From NCBI RefSeq assembly GCF_000427905.1, contig NZ_KE386604.1:891606-955605 (forward strand): a stretch of 64,000 bases of DNA. The letters run 5' to 3'. Shown here one piece after another: positions 1-8,160 of this stretch; the stretch's first letter is position 1; every line of letters begins with the position of its first letter. The notes under the pieces are model-generated. The model was not told where the DNA came from, made no database searches, and saw only the letters and a list, made by a program, of their open reading frames with translations. This DNA is from Thermocrispum agreste DSM 44070. GTDB taxonomy: Bacteria; Actinomycetota; Actinomycetes; Mycobacteriales; Pseudonocardiaceae. The position numbers were made by a program, and so were the translations under genes.

Positions 1-684
1 CTCCTCCGCGTACCAGCGGTTGGCCACCGTCTCCCGGTCCAGCAACTGGCCTTCGTCCTGCATCAGCCGGAAACCCCACGCCTCGACCGCTTCGCCCAGC
101 TCGGCGTACTGAGCCGGGTCGGACAGCTTCATGTCCGCGCGGGCTTCCGGGATCAGCGGCACGCGCTCGGCGAAGATGCGGTGGTAGTCCTTGACGATCA
201 GGTCGCCGCGGTAGCGGATGCCGTCGGCGTCCAGCACCGTCTCCACCTCGGTGACGTACGCCTCGATCTCCTTCAACCCCAGCGCGCACGCCACCGACAC
301 GCGGTGGTGACCGTCGCTGACGAAGTGCAGCTCGCCGACCCGGTAGACCTCGATCGGCGGGATCGGCTCACCGCGCCGGTGCGCCGCGGCCAGCCGCTCC
401 CAGCGGGCGCGCACCCGGCTGCTGGTCGGCCGGAACCAGCGGTCGAAGTCGCGGGTGCGGTCCACGCTGCCGACGATGCTTTCCAGCCGGATGACACGCA
501 GCCCGAGGCGGCGTTCCCCCTTGCGTCCGAGCGCCTCGACCACCTCGTCGAACGGCAGCATCACGTTGACGTCGTCCGGCTCGCGGCGCAGCCACGCGGC
601 CAGCGCGGCACGCACCTGCTTGCGGCGGGCGCGCAGGAAGTCGTTCTCGGCATCGGCCTTCGGGAAGCCGGTGGTCCTGCTCAT
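1..684 (-). CDS. ParB-like nuclease-fold protein (partial, C-terminus outside window)
   Basis: Reading leftward from ATG at 684, the frame stays open for 228 codons to the window edge, so the C-terminus is missing. The recognisable part is a ParB/sulfiredoxin-type core: an IPPIEVYRVG strand followed by VSDGHHRVSVA (GHHR at about residues 125-128), the GxHR signature of this fold. The N-terminal 100 residues are basic and helical. Many actinobacteria carry such a short stand-alone ParB-like protein that is not the chromosome-partition ParB; its substrate is not established. The stop of the neighbouring phosphoesterase gene overlaps this start (ATGA at 684-681), so the two are translationally coupled. 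Family assignment is by motif only. Confidence 0.8.
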   Translation of the reverse strand, partial: MSRTTGFPKADAENDFLRARRKQVRAALAAWLRREPDDVNVMLPFDEVVEALGRKGERRLGLRVIRLESIVGSVDRTRDFDRWFRPTSSRVRARWERLAAAHRRGEPIPPIEVYRVGELHFVSDGHHRVSVACALGLKEIEAYVTEVETVLDADGIRYRGDLIVKDYHRIFAERVPLIPEARADMKLSDPAQYAELGEAVEAWGFRLMQDEGQLLDRETVANRWYAEE

Positions 685-1337
685 GAGATCTCCGCGGAGT
701 GCTCAGCTGGTTCGAGATCGATGATGTGACTGCCGACGACGTTGCGCACGGTCGTCGTGCCGAGTATGTGGTCTTCGACGCGCTGGCCGTAAGGGTGGAT
801 GTGGCCGTGCAGCAGCCAGCGCGGGCGCAGCCGGCGGACGACGTCGTGCAGGCAGTCGAACCCCTGGTGCGGGTCGTCGTCGCCGTCCCCGACGCCACGG
901 GGCGGGCTGTGGGTGAGCAGCACGTCCACCGGCCCCCTGGCCCGCCGGACCAGCCGCCGCGCCCGCCGGGCGGCCTGCTGCTGGGTCCACTGGTTCGGGC
1001 CGCCGGAATAGCGCACCGACCCGCCGAGCCCGGCGATCCGCAACCCGGCCGCGGTGACCACCCTGGTGTCGGCGTTGGCCCAGCCGCGCGGGCCCGGCCA
1101 GCGCTCGGGGAAGCCGGCGCGCACGCTCAGCCCGGCGTGCAGCGTGTAGCCGCCGAGCTCCCGGTCGTGGTTGCCGGGCACCATGACGGCAGGCACCTCC
1201 AGCGCGTCGACCAGGAACTCCAGGTAGTCGAACGGCAGATCCCCGGCGGACAGCAGCAGGTCGACTGAACCGACGCGGCCGACGTCCGACCAGAGTGCGT
1301 GGTCGACCTCGTCGGCGACCACCAATGCCCGTGCCAT
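681..1337 (-). CDS. Metallophosphoesterase (calcineurin-like)
   Basis: This 218-residue protein carries the metal-binding motifs of the calcineurin-like fold: AGDLPFD (about 31-37), PGNHDR (about 54-59), LTHSPPRG (about 145) and LHGHIHP (about 187). The usual N-terminal DxH motif is replaced by an acidic ADEVDH segment, as in short prokaryotic phosphoesterases of unassigned substrate. No signal peptide or membrane segment is present, so it is expected in the cytosol. It lies upstream of the ParB-like gene in a two-gene operon with overlapping stop and start. Whether it acts on a nucleotide, RNA, DNA or phospholipid cannot be told from the sequence. Confidence 0.88.
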   Translation of the reverse strand: MARALVVADEVDHALWSDVGRVGSVDLLLSAGDLPFDYLEFLVDALEVPAVMVPGNHDRELGGYTLHAGLSVRAGFPERWPGPRGWANADTRVVTAAGLRIAGLGGSVRYSGGPNQWTQQQAARRARRLVRRARGPVDVLLTHSPPRGVGDGDDDPHQGFDCLHDVVRRLRPRWLLHGHIHPYGQRVEDHILGTTTVRNVVGSHIIDLEPAEHSAEIS

Positions 1338-1357
1338 ACCGCCAGGTTACGGGGCCC

Positions 1358-2443
1358 TCACAGCCAGCGGTTGCGTCTGAGCCGGAAGTACAGGGTCAGA
1401 CAGACCACGGCGATGAGCAACAGCACCGCCGGATAGCCGTACCGCCAGTGGGTCTCCGGCATGAAGTCGAAGTTCATCCCGTAGATCCCCGCGATGGCGG
1501 TCGGCACCGCGATGATGGCTGCCCACGCGGTGATCTTGCGCATGTCGGTGTTCTGCTGCAGCGTGATCTTGGCCAAGGTGGCGTCCACCAGCGTGGTGAG
1601 CATCTCGTCGAATCCGGCCACCCGCTCCGAGACCGTGGTCAGGTGGTCGTCGACGTCGCTGAAGTACGACCGCACCTGGTCCGGCACCAGCTTGCTGTAG
1701 CCCTGGGCCAGCCTGCGCAGCGGTGTGGCCAGCGGCAGCACCGCCCGGCGCAGCTCGAGCACTTCGCGCTTCATGAAGTAGATCTGCTCGGCGGTGACCA
1801 GCGAGTCCGGGGCGAACACCTCGGTCTCCAGGGTGTCCACGTCCTCGGCCAGACCGTCGGTGACGGTCATGTAGTCGTCCACCACGTGGTCGGCGATGGC
1901 GTGCAGCACCGCGGACGGCCCGAGCGCCAGTTGCTCCGGGTCGTCCTCCAGTTGCTTGCGCACCTGACCGAGCTCGGCGTGTTCGCCGTGCCGGACGGTG
2001 ATGATGAAGTCCTTGCCCAGGAACGCCATCAGCTCACCGGTGGCCACGATCTCGTTCGCCGTGGTCGGTGACGAGTGCTCGACGTAGCGGACCGTCTTGA
2101 ACACCATGAACAGGGTGTCCTCGTACCGGTCCAGCTTGGGACGCTGATGCGCCTGGACCGCGTCCTCCACCGCCAGCTCGTGCAGCTCGAACGTGCGGGC
2201 GATGGCGGCCATCTGCTCTTCGGCGGGTTCGTACAGCCCGAGCCAGACGAAGCCCTCTCCGGTGGCGCGCACCTCCGCGATCGCGTCGGTGTGCGTCCAC
2301 CGCCCGGGCTTTCGCCGCCCGTCGACGTAGACCGCGCAGTCGACGATGCACGAGTCGAGTGGCGAGGTGGCACGCGGCTTCACTGGGCCGTGGACGGTCC
2401 TGGCGCGGGAACGCAACGCGCTGAGCGAAGGAATCGCGGGCAT
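1358..2443 (-). CDS. corA: CorA-family magnesium/cobalt transporter
   Basis: The 361-residue product has the CorA layout: a long soluble N-terminal domain, a stalk helix and two C-terminal membrane segments. The diagnostic GMN motif sits at the end of the first membrane helix (IAGIYGMNFDFMPE), and the basic tail RLRRNRWL follows the second. The family forms homopentameric channels for Mg2+ (also Co2+ or Ni2+) influx. ATG at 2443 is preceded by AGGAG at good spacing, and an in-frame TAG lies a little further upstream, so a longer N-terminus is excluded. An overlapping upstream frame with a strong ribosome site lies in its leader and may regulate it. Confidence 0.93.
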   Translation of the reverse strand: MPAIPSLSALRSRARTVHGPVKPRATSPLDSCIVDCAVYVDGRRKPGRWTHTDAIAEVRATGEGFVWLGLYEPAEEQMAAIARTFELHELAVEDAVQAHQRPKLDRYEDTLFMVFKTVRYVEHSSPTTANEIVATGELMAFLGKDFIITVRHGEHAELGQVRKQLEDDPEQLALGPSAVLHAIADHVVDDYMTVTDGLAEDVDTLETEVFAPDSLVTAEQIYFMKREVLELRRAVLPLATPLRRLAQGYSKLVPDQVRSYFSDVDDHLTTVSERVAGFDEMLTTLVDATLAKITLQQNTDMRKITAWAAIIAVPTAIAGIYGMNFDFMPETHWRYGYPAVLLLIAVVCLTLYFRLRRNRWL

Positions 2444-2505
2444 GAGGAACTCCTGCCAGGTAGAAGGGACTGGCTTTGCGGCACGGGACTATCGCCAGTA
2501 CTCAC
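2380..2505 (-). promoter_or_regulatory. Possible leader peptide overlapping the corA start
   Basis: On the corA strand the leader contains GGAGGTGAGG followed eight bases later by GTG at 2505. This frame encodes 41 residues with seven prolines (starting VSTGDSPVPQ) and runs past the corA ATG in another frame, ending at 2380. The ribosome site is better than the one for corA itself. Proline-rich leader peptides control Mg2+ transporters such as mgtA in enteric bacteria; here that role is inference only. Chance overlap is possible in such GC-rich DNA. Confidence 0.35.
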
Positions 2506-2653
2506 GGGTTCCTCACCTCCTCGCGTTCGTGGCTCCTCCTGGGTGGGCCGGTCGAGCGTGTCGAGGCTCTCGTTGACCAACAAGCACCAATGATCGAGGG
2601 TACTCCAACAGTGGTACTGCGTGCTCATTTCCCCCGATGAGGAGGCCGAAACA

Positions 2654-3157
2654 GTGCAGTTCGGGCGCTACTACGAAGAGTTCGAGGTCGGTGACGTCTA
2701 CAAGCACTGGCCGGGCAAGACGGTGACCGAGTACGACGATCACCTGTTCTGCCTGCTCACCATGAACCACCATCCGCTGCACATGGACGCCCACTACGCG
2801 GAGAACACCACCGACTTCGGCAAGAACGTGGTGGTCGGCAACTACATCTACTCGCTGCTGCTGGGGATGTCCGTGCCCGACGTCTCCGGCAAGGCCATCG
2901 CCAACCTCGAGGTGGAATCGCTGCGGCACGTGGCCCCGACCTTCCACGGCGACACCATCTACGGCGAGACCGAGGTGCTGGACAAGACGCCGTCGAAGTC
3001 GAAGGACGACCGTGGCGTGGTGTACGTGGAGACCCGCGGCTACAAGCAGGACGGCACGGTGGTGTGCGTGTTCCGCCGGAAGGTGATGGTGCCGAAGCGG
3101 TCGTACGGCGAAGCGCGCGGTGGGGAGCAGCCGGGGAGGCCGGAACCTCGTGACTGA
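2654..3157 (+). CDS. MaoC-family (R)-specific enoyl-CoA hydratase-like protein
   Basis: A single hot-dog-fold protein of 167 residues. It opens with FGRYYEEFEVGD and carries MNHHPLHMDAHYAE, typical of MaoC dehydratases related to mesaconyl- or itaconyl-CoA hydratases, which add or remove water across a CoA-thioester double bond. GTG at 2654 was chosen because AGGAGG lies eight bases upstream, while a longer ATG start at 2621 has no ribosome site. The gene overlaps the following DUF2332 gene by eight bases, suggesting co-transcription. The acyl-CoA substrate is not predictable, and no other fatty-acid or amino-acid catabolic gene is adjacent. Confidence 0.85.
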   Translation: MQFGRYYEEFEVGDVYKHWPGKTVTEYDDHLFCLLTMNHHPLHMDAHYAENTTDFGKNVVVGNYIYSLLLGMSVPDVSGKAIANLEVESLRHVAPTFHGDTIYGETEVLDKTPSKSKDDRGVVYVETRGYKQDGTVVCVFRRKVMVPKRSYGEARGGEQPGRPEPRD

Positions 3158-4244
3158 CGACCCGCTCGCGGTCGTCCGGCAGCGGCTGCGCACGTTCGCC
3201 GAGGCCGAGGCGCAGACCTCGCCGCTGTACGCGCACTTGGCGGGCCAGGCCGCCGAGGACGACGAGGTGGCGGGCTTGTTGCTGGCCGCGCCGCTCAACC
3301 ACGCGCGGCCGACGCTGCTGCTGGCGGCGGTGCACCGGCTCCTGGCGGCCGCGCCGGTGCACCCGCTCAGCCGGTACTACCCGACGATGGGGGGTTTCGA
3401 CGGGGTCGACGACCGGACGTGGCCGTTGTTCCGGTCCTTCGTGCTGGAACGGGCCGACGAGGTGCGTCGGCTGTGCGCGACCCGGTTCACCCAGACCAAC
3501 GAGGTGCAGCGGTCGGCGCTGCTGTATCCGGCCGTCGCCGCGGTCGCGAAGCGGGCGCGCTCGCCGATCGCGCTGCTGGAGGTGGGCACCAGCGCGGGGC
3601 TGCTGCTGGGGTTGGACCGCTACCGGTACGAGTACTCGTTCCGGGCGGACAAGTTCACCGCCGGACCGGCCAAGGCGGCGTTGAGCCTGAGCTGCGCGGT
3701 CGACGGTGACGGGTTCACCCAGCCGCCGAAGAAGCTGGCCGTCGGCGCCCGGCTGGGGCTGGACCAGGCCCCGGTCGACCTCGCCGACGAGGAGCAGTTC
3801 GCCTGGCTGGAGGCATGCGTGTGGCCGGATCAGCTGGAACGGGTGCGGCTGCTGCACACCGCGGCCGCCGTGCAGCGCCGGGATCCGCCCGAGCTGATGA
3901 CCGGTGACGCGGTGGACGACCTGTCCGCGGCGGCAGGCAGGCTGCCCGGGGACCTGCCGCTGGTGGTGCTGACCAGCCACGCCACCACCTACCTCGAGCG
4001 GCCGCGCCGCGAGCAGTTCGTCGCGACGCTGACCGAGCTGGCGCGGCAGCGTCCGCTGTGGTGGGTGGCCAGCGGCCCGTACGAGAGCGGCATCGACCTG
4101 GTCGTGCCCGGCCGGGACGAGCTGAGCTACCGCGCCAGCGGGCTGAGCACGTTGGCGGTGACCGAGTGGGTGGACGGGCAGCCGCGTGGGCGGGTGCTCG
4201 CCCAGCACGCGCACCACGGCAAGCGAATGACCTGGCTGGGCTGA
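3150..4244 (+). CDS. DUF2332 domain-containing protein
   Basis: The 364-residue cytosolic protein matches DUF2332: an N-terminal helical region (YAHLAGQAAEDDEVAGLL), the internal LNHARPTLLLAAVHRLL stretch, SRYYPTMGG, and a central LLEVGTSAGLLLGLDRY segment that resembles the glycine-rich S-adenosylmethionine loop of methyltransferases. Function is unknown for the family; a methyltransferase-like fold is an inference from that loop. The GTG start at 3150 overlaps the end of the MaoC gene and has GGGGAGG upstream. A gene-free stretch follows its stop. Confidence 0.82.
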   Translation: MTDDPLAVVRQRLRTFAEAEAQTSPLYAHLAGQAAEDDEVAGLLLAAPLNHARPTLLLAAVHRLLAAAPVHPLSRYYPTMGGFDGVDDRTWPLFRSFVLERADEVRRLCATRFTQTNEVQRSALLYPAVAAVAKRARSPIALLEVGTSAGLLLGLDRYRYEYSFRADKFTAGPAKAALSLSCAVDGDGFTQPPKKLAVGARLGLDQAPVDLADEEQFAWLEACVWPDQLERVRLLHTAAAVQRRDPPELMTGDAVDDLSAAAGRLPGDLPLVVLTSHATTYLERPRREQFVATLTELARQRPLWWVASGPYESGIDLVVPGRDELSYRASGLSTLAVTEWVDGQPRGRVLAQHAHHGKRMTWLG

Positions 4245-4899
4245 CCGGGGCCGGGGCATCTTTCCGGCGTGACTTGACCGTCGCGGGGTGGCTCGGCGGG
4301 CCCGTCGGCTCGGGTCGTGTGGGGTGAAGGGCTTCGGTCTTCGTCGCAAGTTGGCTCGGCAGGTCCGTCGGCTCAGTTCGCGCCCGAAGCGCCGGCTTCC
4401 TCGGCGCACCGCCGTTCGCAAGGTGGTCTCCCCGGCTCGGATCGAGCACCGAGCGTGGCCCGGGGCTGGCCGCTCCTCGGCTCGTGTGGATGGGGGATGC
4501 CCAGTGGTGGTGTGCTCGTTCGTGTCGTCTGCCTGCGCGGACCGGCGAGGCCGTCTGGGCTCGCATCGATCGCCGGGGCCGGCCGGAGGCCTTCTCGGCT
4601 CGCATCGACCGCCGGGGGCGGCAGGCAGGGCGGATTGCCCGGCTCCTGGCGACCATCGGCGGCGGTCCGGGCCGTCCGTCTCCTTCGGCTCGCCGGCCAA
4701 CCGCCACGGCCTGGAAACATCGCGCCCGGGGTGACCTGCCGAGCAGCGGCCCGTGGCGCAGCATGCCCGCACTGGAAGGACCGTTCCCGGGGGGTGACCT
4801 GACCTGAACGGGGTATCCCCGGCCGGATGAAATTGTGGGGTCCGTTCCGCCGCCGGACATGCCCGGTCGGGCATTTCTCGCTGTGGGATGGCTCTCGCG
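4245..4899 (+). repeat. Gene-free stretch with short in-phase direct repeats
   Basis: About 650 bases between two convergent genes hold no credible gene: the frames present have no family resemblance, poor starts and Arg/Pro/Ser-rich translations. Two short direct repeats are visible. One 30-base unit occurs at 4288-4317 and 4351-4380 (25 of 30 identical, period 63). Another 21-base unit occurs at 4558-4578 and 4597-4617 (20 of 21 identical, period 39). Both periods are multiples of three, so this may be decayed coding DNA. No terminal inverted repeats or transposase remnant were seen. Confidence 0.5.
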
Positions 4900-5307
4900 T
4901 CAGCGGGGAAGGGCATTCCAACCACGGAGGGTGTCGGTCAGTTGCTCCACCAGAGCGCCCTCCTGCTCGAACCGGGTGTATTCCTCGGCTGTGACCCAGC
5001 GAACATCGGCGGCATCATCACCCGGGCGGAGCAGTCCGCCGATGACCGAACAGAAGTAGTCGTGGATCTCGAATTCGCCGCGCACCACGACGCCGGCCAG
5101 CGCGCCGCAAGTCACCTCCAAACCGGTCTCTTCGCGCAGCTCACGGGCCACCGCGGCGGCGTCGGACTCCCCGGCCTCGACCCTTCCCCCAGGCAGGGAC
5201 CACTTTCCCGGCGACGGCGGGTGGCCGCGCTTGATCATCAGCAGCCTGCCGCGCGCGTCGTGCACCACCGCGCCGACGCAACGCACTGTGGGCTTTTTCG
5301 CGGCCAT
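4900..5307 (-). CDS. Nudix hydrolase (MutT-like)
   Basis: A 135-residue Nudix protein. The box is complete: GRVEAGESDAAAVARELREE followed by TGL, fitting Gx5Ex7REuxEExGu. The region before it (CVGAVVHDARGRLLMIKRG...PGKWSLPGG) is typical of MutT/NUDT1-like proteins acting on nucleoside diphosphates linked to X. ATG at 5307 starts the conserved fold; longer frames upstream read through intergenic sequence. No strong ribosome site is visible, so an in-frame GTG at 5313 is an alternative. It is a single gene, convergent with the DUF2332 gene and divergent from the small membrane protein. The substrate cannot be assigned. Confidence 0.88.
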   Translation of the reverse strand: MAAKKPTVRCVGAVVHDARGRLLMIKRGHPPSPGKWSLPGGRVEAGESDAAAVARELREETGLEVTCGALAGVVVRGEFEIHDYFCSVIGGLLRPGDDAADVRWVTAEEYTRFEQEGALVEQLTDTLRGWNALPR

Positions 5308-5445
5308 AGCCACAGAGAGTAGTGAAGCGGTAGCATGTCCGGCGGGGCTGGCCCGTCTGCGGGACTTCCCTTGCGGAATACCGCACCTGGTGCGGTATGA
5401 ACGAACCGGTGACGTGAGCGACGAGTAGACGGGATCTGATCGCCA

Positions 5446-5610
5446 GTGAACGCGAAGAAAATAGCTGCTGTGACCGGGATCCTGCTGGTGCTGTTCTTCG
5501 TGATTTCGCAGCCCGGTCAGTCCGCGGCCATGGTGCACAACATCCTGGGCATGCTGCAGGACGCGGCTGAGTCGTTGATCGCGTTCGTCAGCAACGTCGT
5601 CAACGGCTGA
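5446..5610 (+). CDS. Small secreted or membrane-anchored peptide (54 aa)
   Basis: GTG at 5446 opens a 54-residue frame. It has a basic N-terminus (NAKK), a hydrophobic helix (IAAVTGILLVLFFVIS) and a second amphipathic helix (MLQDAAESLIAFVSNVVNG). It looks like a signal-anchored micro-protein. It sits 20 bases upstream of the PH-domain protein, and a small hydrophobic protein in this position recurs in actinobacteria as far as I recall. Function is unknown. The start is supported by the hydrophobic helix beginning directly after it rather than by a strong ribosome site. Confidence 0.6.
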   Translation: MNAKKIAAVTGILLVLFFVISQPGQSAAMVHNILGMLQDAAESLIAFVSNVVNG

Positions 5611-5630
5611 CGCAGGGCACGCGCTTCACC

Positions 5631-6191
5631 ATGCTGCTGGCTCCCCGGGATCCGGACGAGTACCTGCTCGACACCGAGCGACGGGTCATCCGCGTTCGCC
5701 GGCATTGGGCGGTCCTGCTGTGGGACACGTTCGAAAGCGCCGCGCTGCTGGCGATCACCATCATGGTGTCCTACCTGCTCCCGCCGTCGGAGCTGATCCA
5801 GAGCGCGCTGTGGTACGTCGCGCTGGCGGTGGTGCTCCGGTTCGCGTGGAAGGTCATGGAGTGGTGGGTGGAGACCCTGGTGGTCACCGACAAGCGCTTC
5901 GTGCTCACCCGCGGCATCTTCACCACCAAGGTGCTGATGATGCCCATCAGCAAGGTCACCGACCTGACCTACGAGCGGCCGTTCATCGGCCGCATCCTCG
6001 GCTACGGCACGGTGATCGTCGAGTCGGCCGGTCAGATCCAGGCGCTGAACAACATCGACTTCATCCCGCATCCCGAGGAGTTCTACGACTCGATCTCCGA
6101 GCTGGTCTTCGGCGACAAGAAGGCCCAGGCCCAGCGGTTCTCGATGATGAAGGCGCAGCGCGCGGCGAAGGGCAAGCGCCCGGTCGGCTGA
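5631..6191 (+). CDS. Membrane protein with bacterial PH domain (DUF304/YdbT-like)
   Basis: The 186-residue product has two membrane segments (about residues 24-45 and 50-68) followed by a bacterial pleckstrin-homology domain: LVVTDKRFVLTRGIFTTKVLMM, then ISKVTDLTYERPFIGRILGYG and TVIVESAGQ. This arrangement is the usual bPH2 membrane protein. The C-terminal tail is basic (KAQRAAKGKRPVG). Family members are thought to stabilise or organise the membrane, but no molecular role is proven. It probably shares a transcript with the small peptide gene just upstream and is followed by a PHP-domain gene 72 bases downstream. Confidence 0.9.
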   Translation: MLLAPRDPDEYLLDTERRVIRVRRHWAVLLWDTFESAALLAITIMVSYLLPPSELIQSALWYVALAVVLRFAWKVMEWWVETLVVTDKRFVLTRGIFTTKVLMMPISKVTDLTYERPFIGRILGYGTVIVESAGQIQALNNIDFIPHPEEFYDSISELVFGDKKAQAQRFSMMKAQRAAKGKRPVG

Positions 6192-6263
6192 CCCAGCCGT
6201 CCCGCCGCACACCGGCCGCCACCTGCATCGGCGCCGCCCTGGCCGGTCGGGCACACTCGACAG

Positions 6264-7124
6264 GTGCGCATCGATCTCCACACCCACACCGTGCTGTCGG
6301 ACGGCACGGACACGCCGCGTGAGCTGATCCAGGCGGCGGCCGCGGCGGGCCTGGACGTCCTGGCCATCACCGATCACGACACCACGGCCGGGTGGCAGGA
6401 GGCGGTCGACGCGCTGCCGTCCGGCATGACGTTGATCCGGGGAGCCGAGTTGTCCTGCGTCAGCACTTCGGAGCAGGGCTGGCCGATCAGCGTGCACCTG
6501 CTGGCGTACCTGTTCGATCCGGACGCGCAGGCGCTGGTCGCCGAACAGCGACGGCTCCGGGCGGAGCGGCGGGAGCGGCTGCGCCGGATGGCCGAGCGCA
6601 TGGCCGCGGACGGCCTCCCGATCGATCCGGAGGCGGTGCTGGCGTCGCTGCCCGCCGACGGCTCCGCGGGTCGGCCGCACCTGGCCAGGGCGCTGATCGA
6701 GGCGGGCTTGGTGAGTTCGGTGAGCGAGGCGTTCGACAAGTACCTGGGCAGCCGGGGCCGGTACTACGTGCGGCGGGCGGACACCCCGGTGAGGCGAGCC
6801 GTCGCGATGATCGCCGAAGCCGGCGGGGTGACCGTGCTGGCCCATCCGTGGGCCTACTCGCGCGGCCCGACGGTCGGGGAGGACGTCATCGCCGAGCTGG
6901 CGGCGGCCGGCCTGACCGGGATCGAGGTGGATCATCCCGACCACGATCCGGCCACCAGACAGCGCCTGCGCGGGCTGGCGGCGGAGCTGGGCCTGCTGAC
7001 CACCGGGTCGAGCGACTACCACGGCGCGAACAAGCCGACGCCGATCGGCGCGGAGACCACCGACCCGGAGGTGTACGAGCAGCTCGTTGCGCGTGCGACC
7101 GGCCGCCCTCCGGTGAGAGGCTGA
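6264..7124 (+). CDS. PHP-domain phosphoesterase
   Basis: The 286-residue protein shows the PHP metal-binding motifs in order: DLHTHTVLSDG at the N-terminus, ITDHDT at about 36-41, VLAHPWAY near residue 190, and GSSDYHG near residue 250. This length and order fit the family of 3',5'-nucleoside bisphosphate phosphatases and 5'-3' RNA-trimming enzymes (RnaAM/YciV-like) rather than histidinol phosphatase or DNA polymerase PHP domains. The start is GTG at 6264 with a CACACT box six bases upstream, which would give a leaderless transcript. MarC follows after three bases. Confidence 0.88.
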   Translation: MRIDLHTHTVLSDGTDTPRELIQAAAAAGLDVLAITDHDTTAGWQEAVDALPSGMTLIRGAELSCVSTSEQGWPISVHLLAYLFDPDAQALVAEQRRLRAERRERLRRMAERMAADGLPIDPEAVLASLPADGSAGRPHLARALIEAGLVSSVSEAFDKYLGSRGRYYVRRADTPVRRAVAMIAEAGGVTVLAHPWAYSRGPTVGEDVIAELAAAGLTGIEVDHPDHDPATRQRLRGLAAELGLLTTGSSDYHGANKPTPIGAETTDPEVYEQLVARATGRPPVRG

Positions 7125-7127
7125 GTC

Positions 7128-7742
7128 GTGTACTTCGATCTCGAGGTTTTCACGTCCGCGCTGATCACCCTGCTGGTCATCATGGACCCGCCGGGCACGG
7201 TGCCGGTGTTCCTCAGCCTGACCGGCCGCAAGCCCCCGGCGGCACGGGCCAAGGCGGCGCGTCAGGCGGTGCTGATCTCGCTGCTGGTCATCACGCTGTT
7301 CGCGGTGGCCGGGCAGGCCATCCTGGCCTATCTGGGCATCGGCATCCCCGCGTTGCAGGGCGCAGGCGGCCTGCTGTTGCTGCTGATCGCGCTGGACCTG
7401 CTGACCGGCCGGGAAAGCGCCCAGCCGCGTCCGGCCGACGACGTGAACGTGGCGCTGGTGCCGCTGGGCACGCCGCTGCTGGCCGGTCCGGGCGCCATTG
7501 CGGCGACCATCGTGTTCGTCCGCGAGGCGGAGGGCCACCTGGGTGCCTACCTGGCGCTGGCCGCGGCCATCCTGCTGGTCCACGTCGGGCTGTTCCTGTG
7601 CCTGCGGTTCGCCGGTGGCCTGATCAAGCTGCTGCGGGAAAGCGGCATCACCCTGCTGGCCAAGATCGCCGGTCTGCTGCTGGCCGCCATCGCCGTGCAA
7701 CTGGTCGCCGAGTCGATCCGCGGGTTCATCGCCGGTGGCTGA
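7128..7742 (+). CDS. MarC-family integral membrane protein
   Basis: A 204-residue protein with about six membrane segments. It carries the family's DPPGTVPVFL motif after the first helix and a second half with LVPLGTPLLAGPGAIAA, the repeated P-G-P motifs of the MarC/UPF0056 family. The family was once linked to multiple antibiotic resistance and later called a neutral amino-acid transporter, but transport is unproven for most members. It lies three bases after the PHP gene and is very likely co-transcribed with it; no functional link is known. Confidence 0.9.
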   Translation: MYFDLEVFTSALITLLVIMDPPGTVPVFLSLTGRKPPAARAKAARQAVLISLLVITLFAVAGQAILAYLGIGIPALQGAGGLLLLLIALDLLTGRESAQPRPADDVNVALVPLGTPLLAGPGAIAATIVFVREAEGHLGAYLALAAAILLVHVGLFLCLRFAGGLIKLLRESGITLLAKIAGLLLAAIAVQLVAESIRGFIAGG

Positions 7743-7780
7743 TCACCGACCGCACGCGGGGGCAGCGCTCCGGCTGAGAC

Positions 7781-7786
7781 TAGCCT
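7781..7786 (+). promoter_or_regulatory. -10 box for a leaderless transcript
   Basis: TAGCCT ends seven bases before the ATG at 7794. This spacing places transcription start at or next to the start codon, the arrangement typical of actinobacterial leaderless genes. No ribosome site is present upstream of that ATG, which agrees. Confidence 0.55.
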
Positions 7787-7793
7787 GACGGGT

Positions 7794-8105
7794 ATGAGGG
7801 CGGATGAGGTGGTGGTGAGCAGGCCGCGCCGGGATGCCGCCGGCGTCGCGCGATTTCTCACCGGGTCATTGGCCGCCGGCCTGGTCGCCCTGACCGCGGT
7901 GCTGGTGGTGGCGGAGTGGGTGACCGAGGCCAACGGCCTGGATGGGCCGGGTGCGGGCACGATCACGGGCCACGCGGTCGCCTCGTTCGCCGCCCTGGTT
8001 GCCGCGGTGGTGGCGGATCGTCAGCGAGGGCGGATCGTCGCGGCGGCGTTGGCGGTGGTCGTGGCCGTCGTGGCCGCCGTGCTGTGGTTCTACTGGCTCA
8101 CCTGA
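7794..8105 (+). CDS. Small three-helix membrane protein, unknown function
   Basis: A 103-residue protein with three hydrophobic segments (about 23-41, 56-70 and 80-100) and a short basic N-terminal extension. I recognise no family. Size and topology resemble conserved small membrane proteins of Pseudonocardiales. A leaderless promoter directly precedes the ATG, so it has its own transcription unit, and it converges on the PQQ-like gene 55 bases downstream. Codon use matches its neighbours. Confidence 0.7.
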   Translation: MRADEVVVSRPRRDAAGVARFLTGSLAAGLVALTAVLVVAEWVTEANGLDGPGAGTITGHAVASFAALVAAVVADRQRGRIVAAALAVVVAVVAAVLWFYWLT

Positions 8106-8160
8106 GCGGATCACCCGGTACGCGAGCGGGTGCGGCCGCGCGTCAAGGCTGGCCGATGCA

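Noticed and set aside
2444..2640. Mg2+ (M-box) riboswitch upstream of corA
   Set aside because: The leader does not show the conserved M-box core or the three parallel helices; a leader peptide fits better.
4484..4807. Candidate gene in the gene-free stretch (contains ARIDRRGR twice)
   Set aside because: No ribosome site, no family resemblance and biased composition; the duplicated peptide comes from a DNA repeat and may be a relic.
2757..4925. Long open frame antisense to the MaoC and DUF2332 genes
   Set aside because: Low-complexity translation, no ribosome site, and it opposes two genes with clear family motifs.
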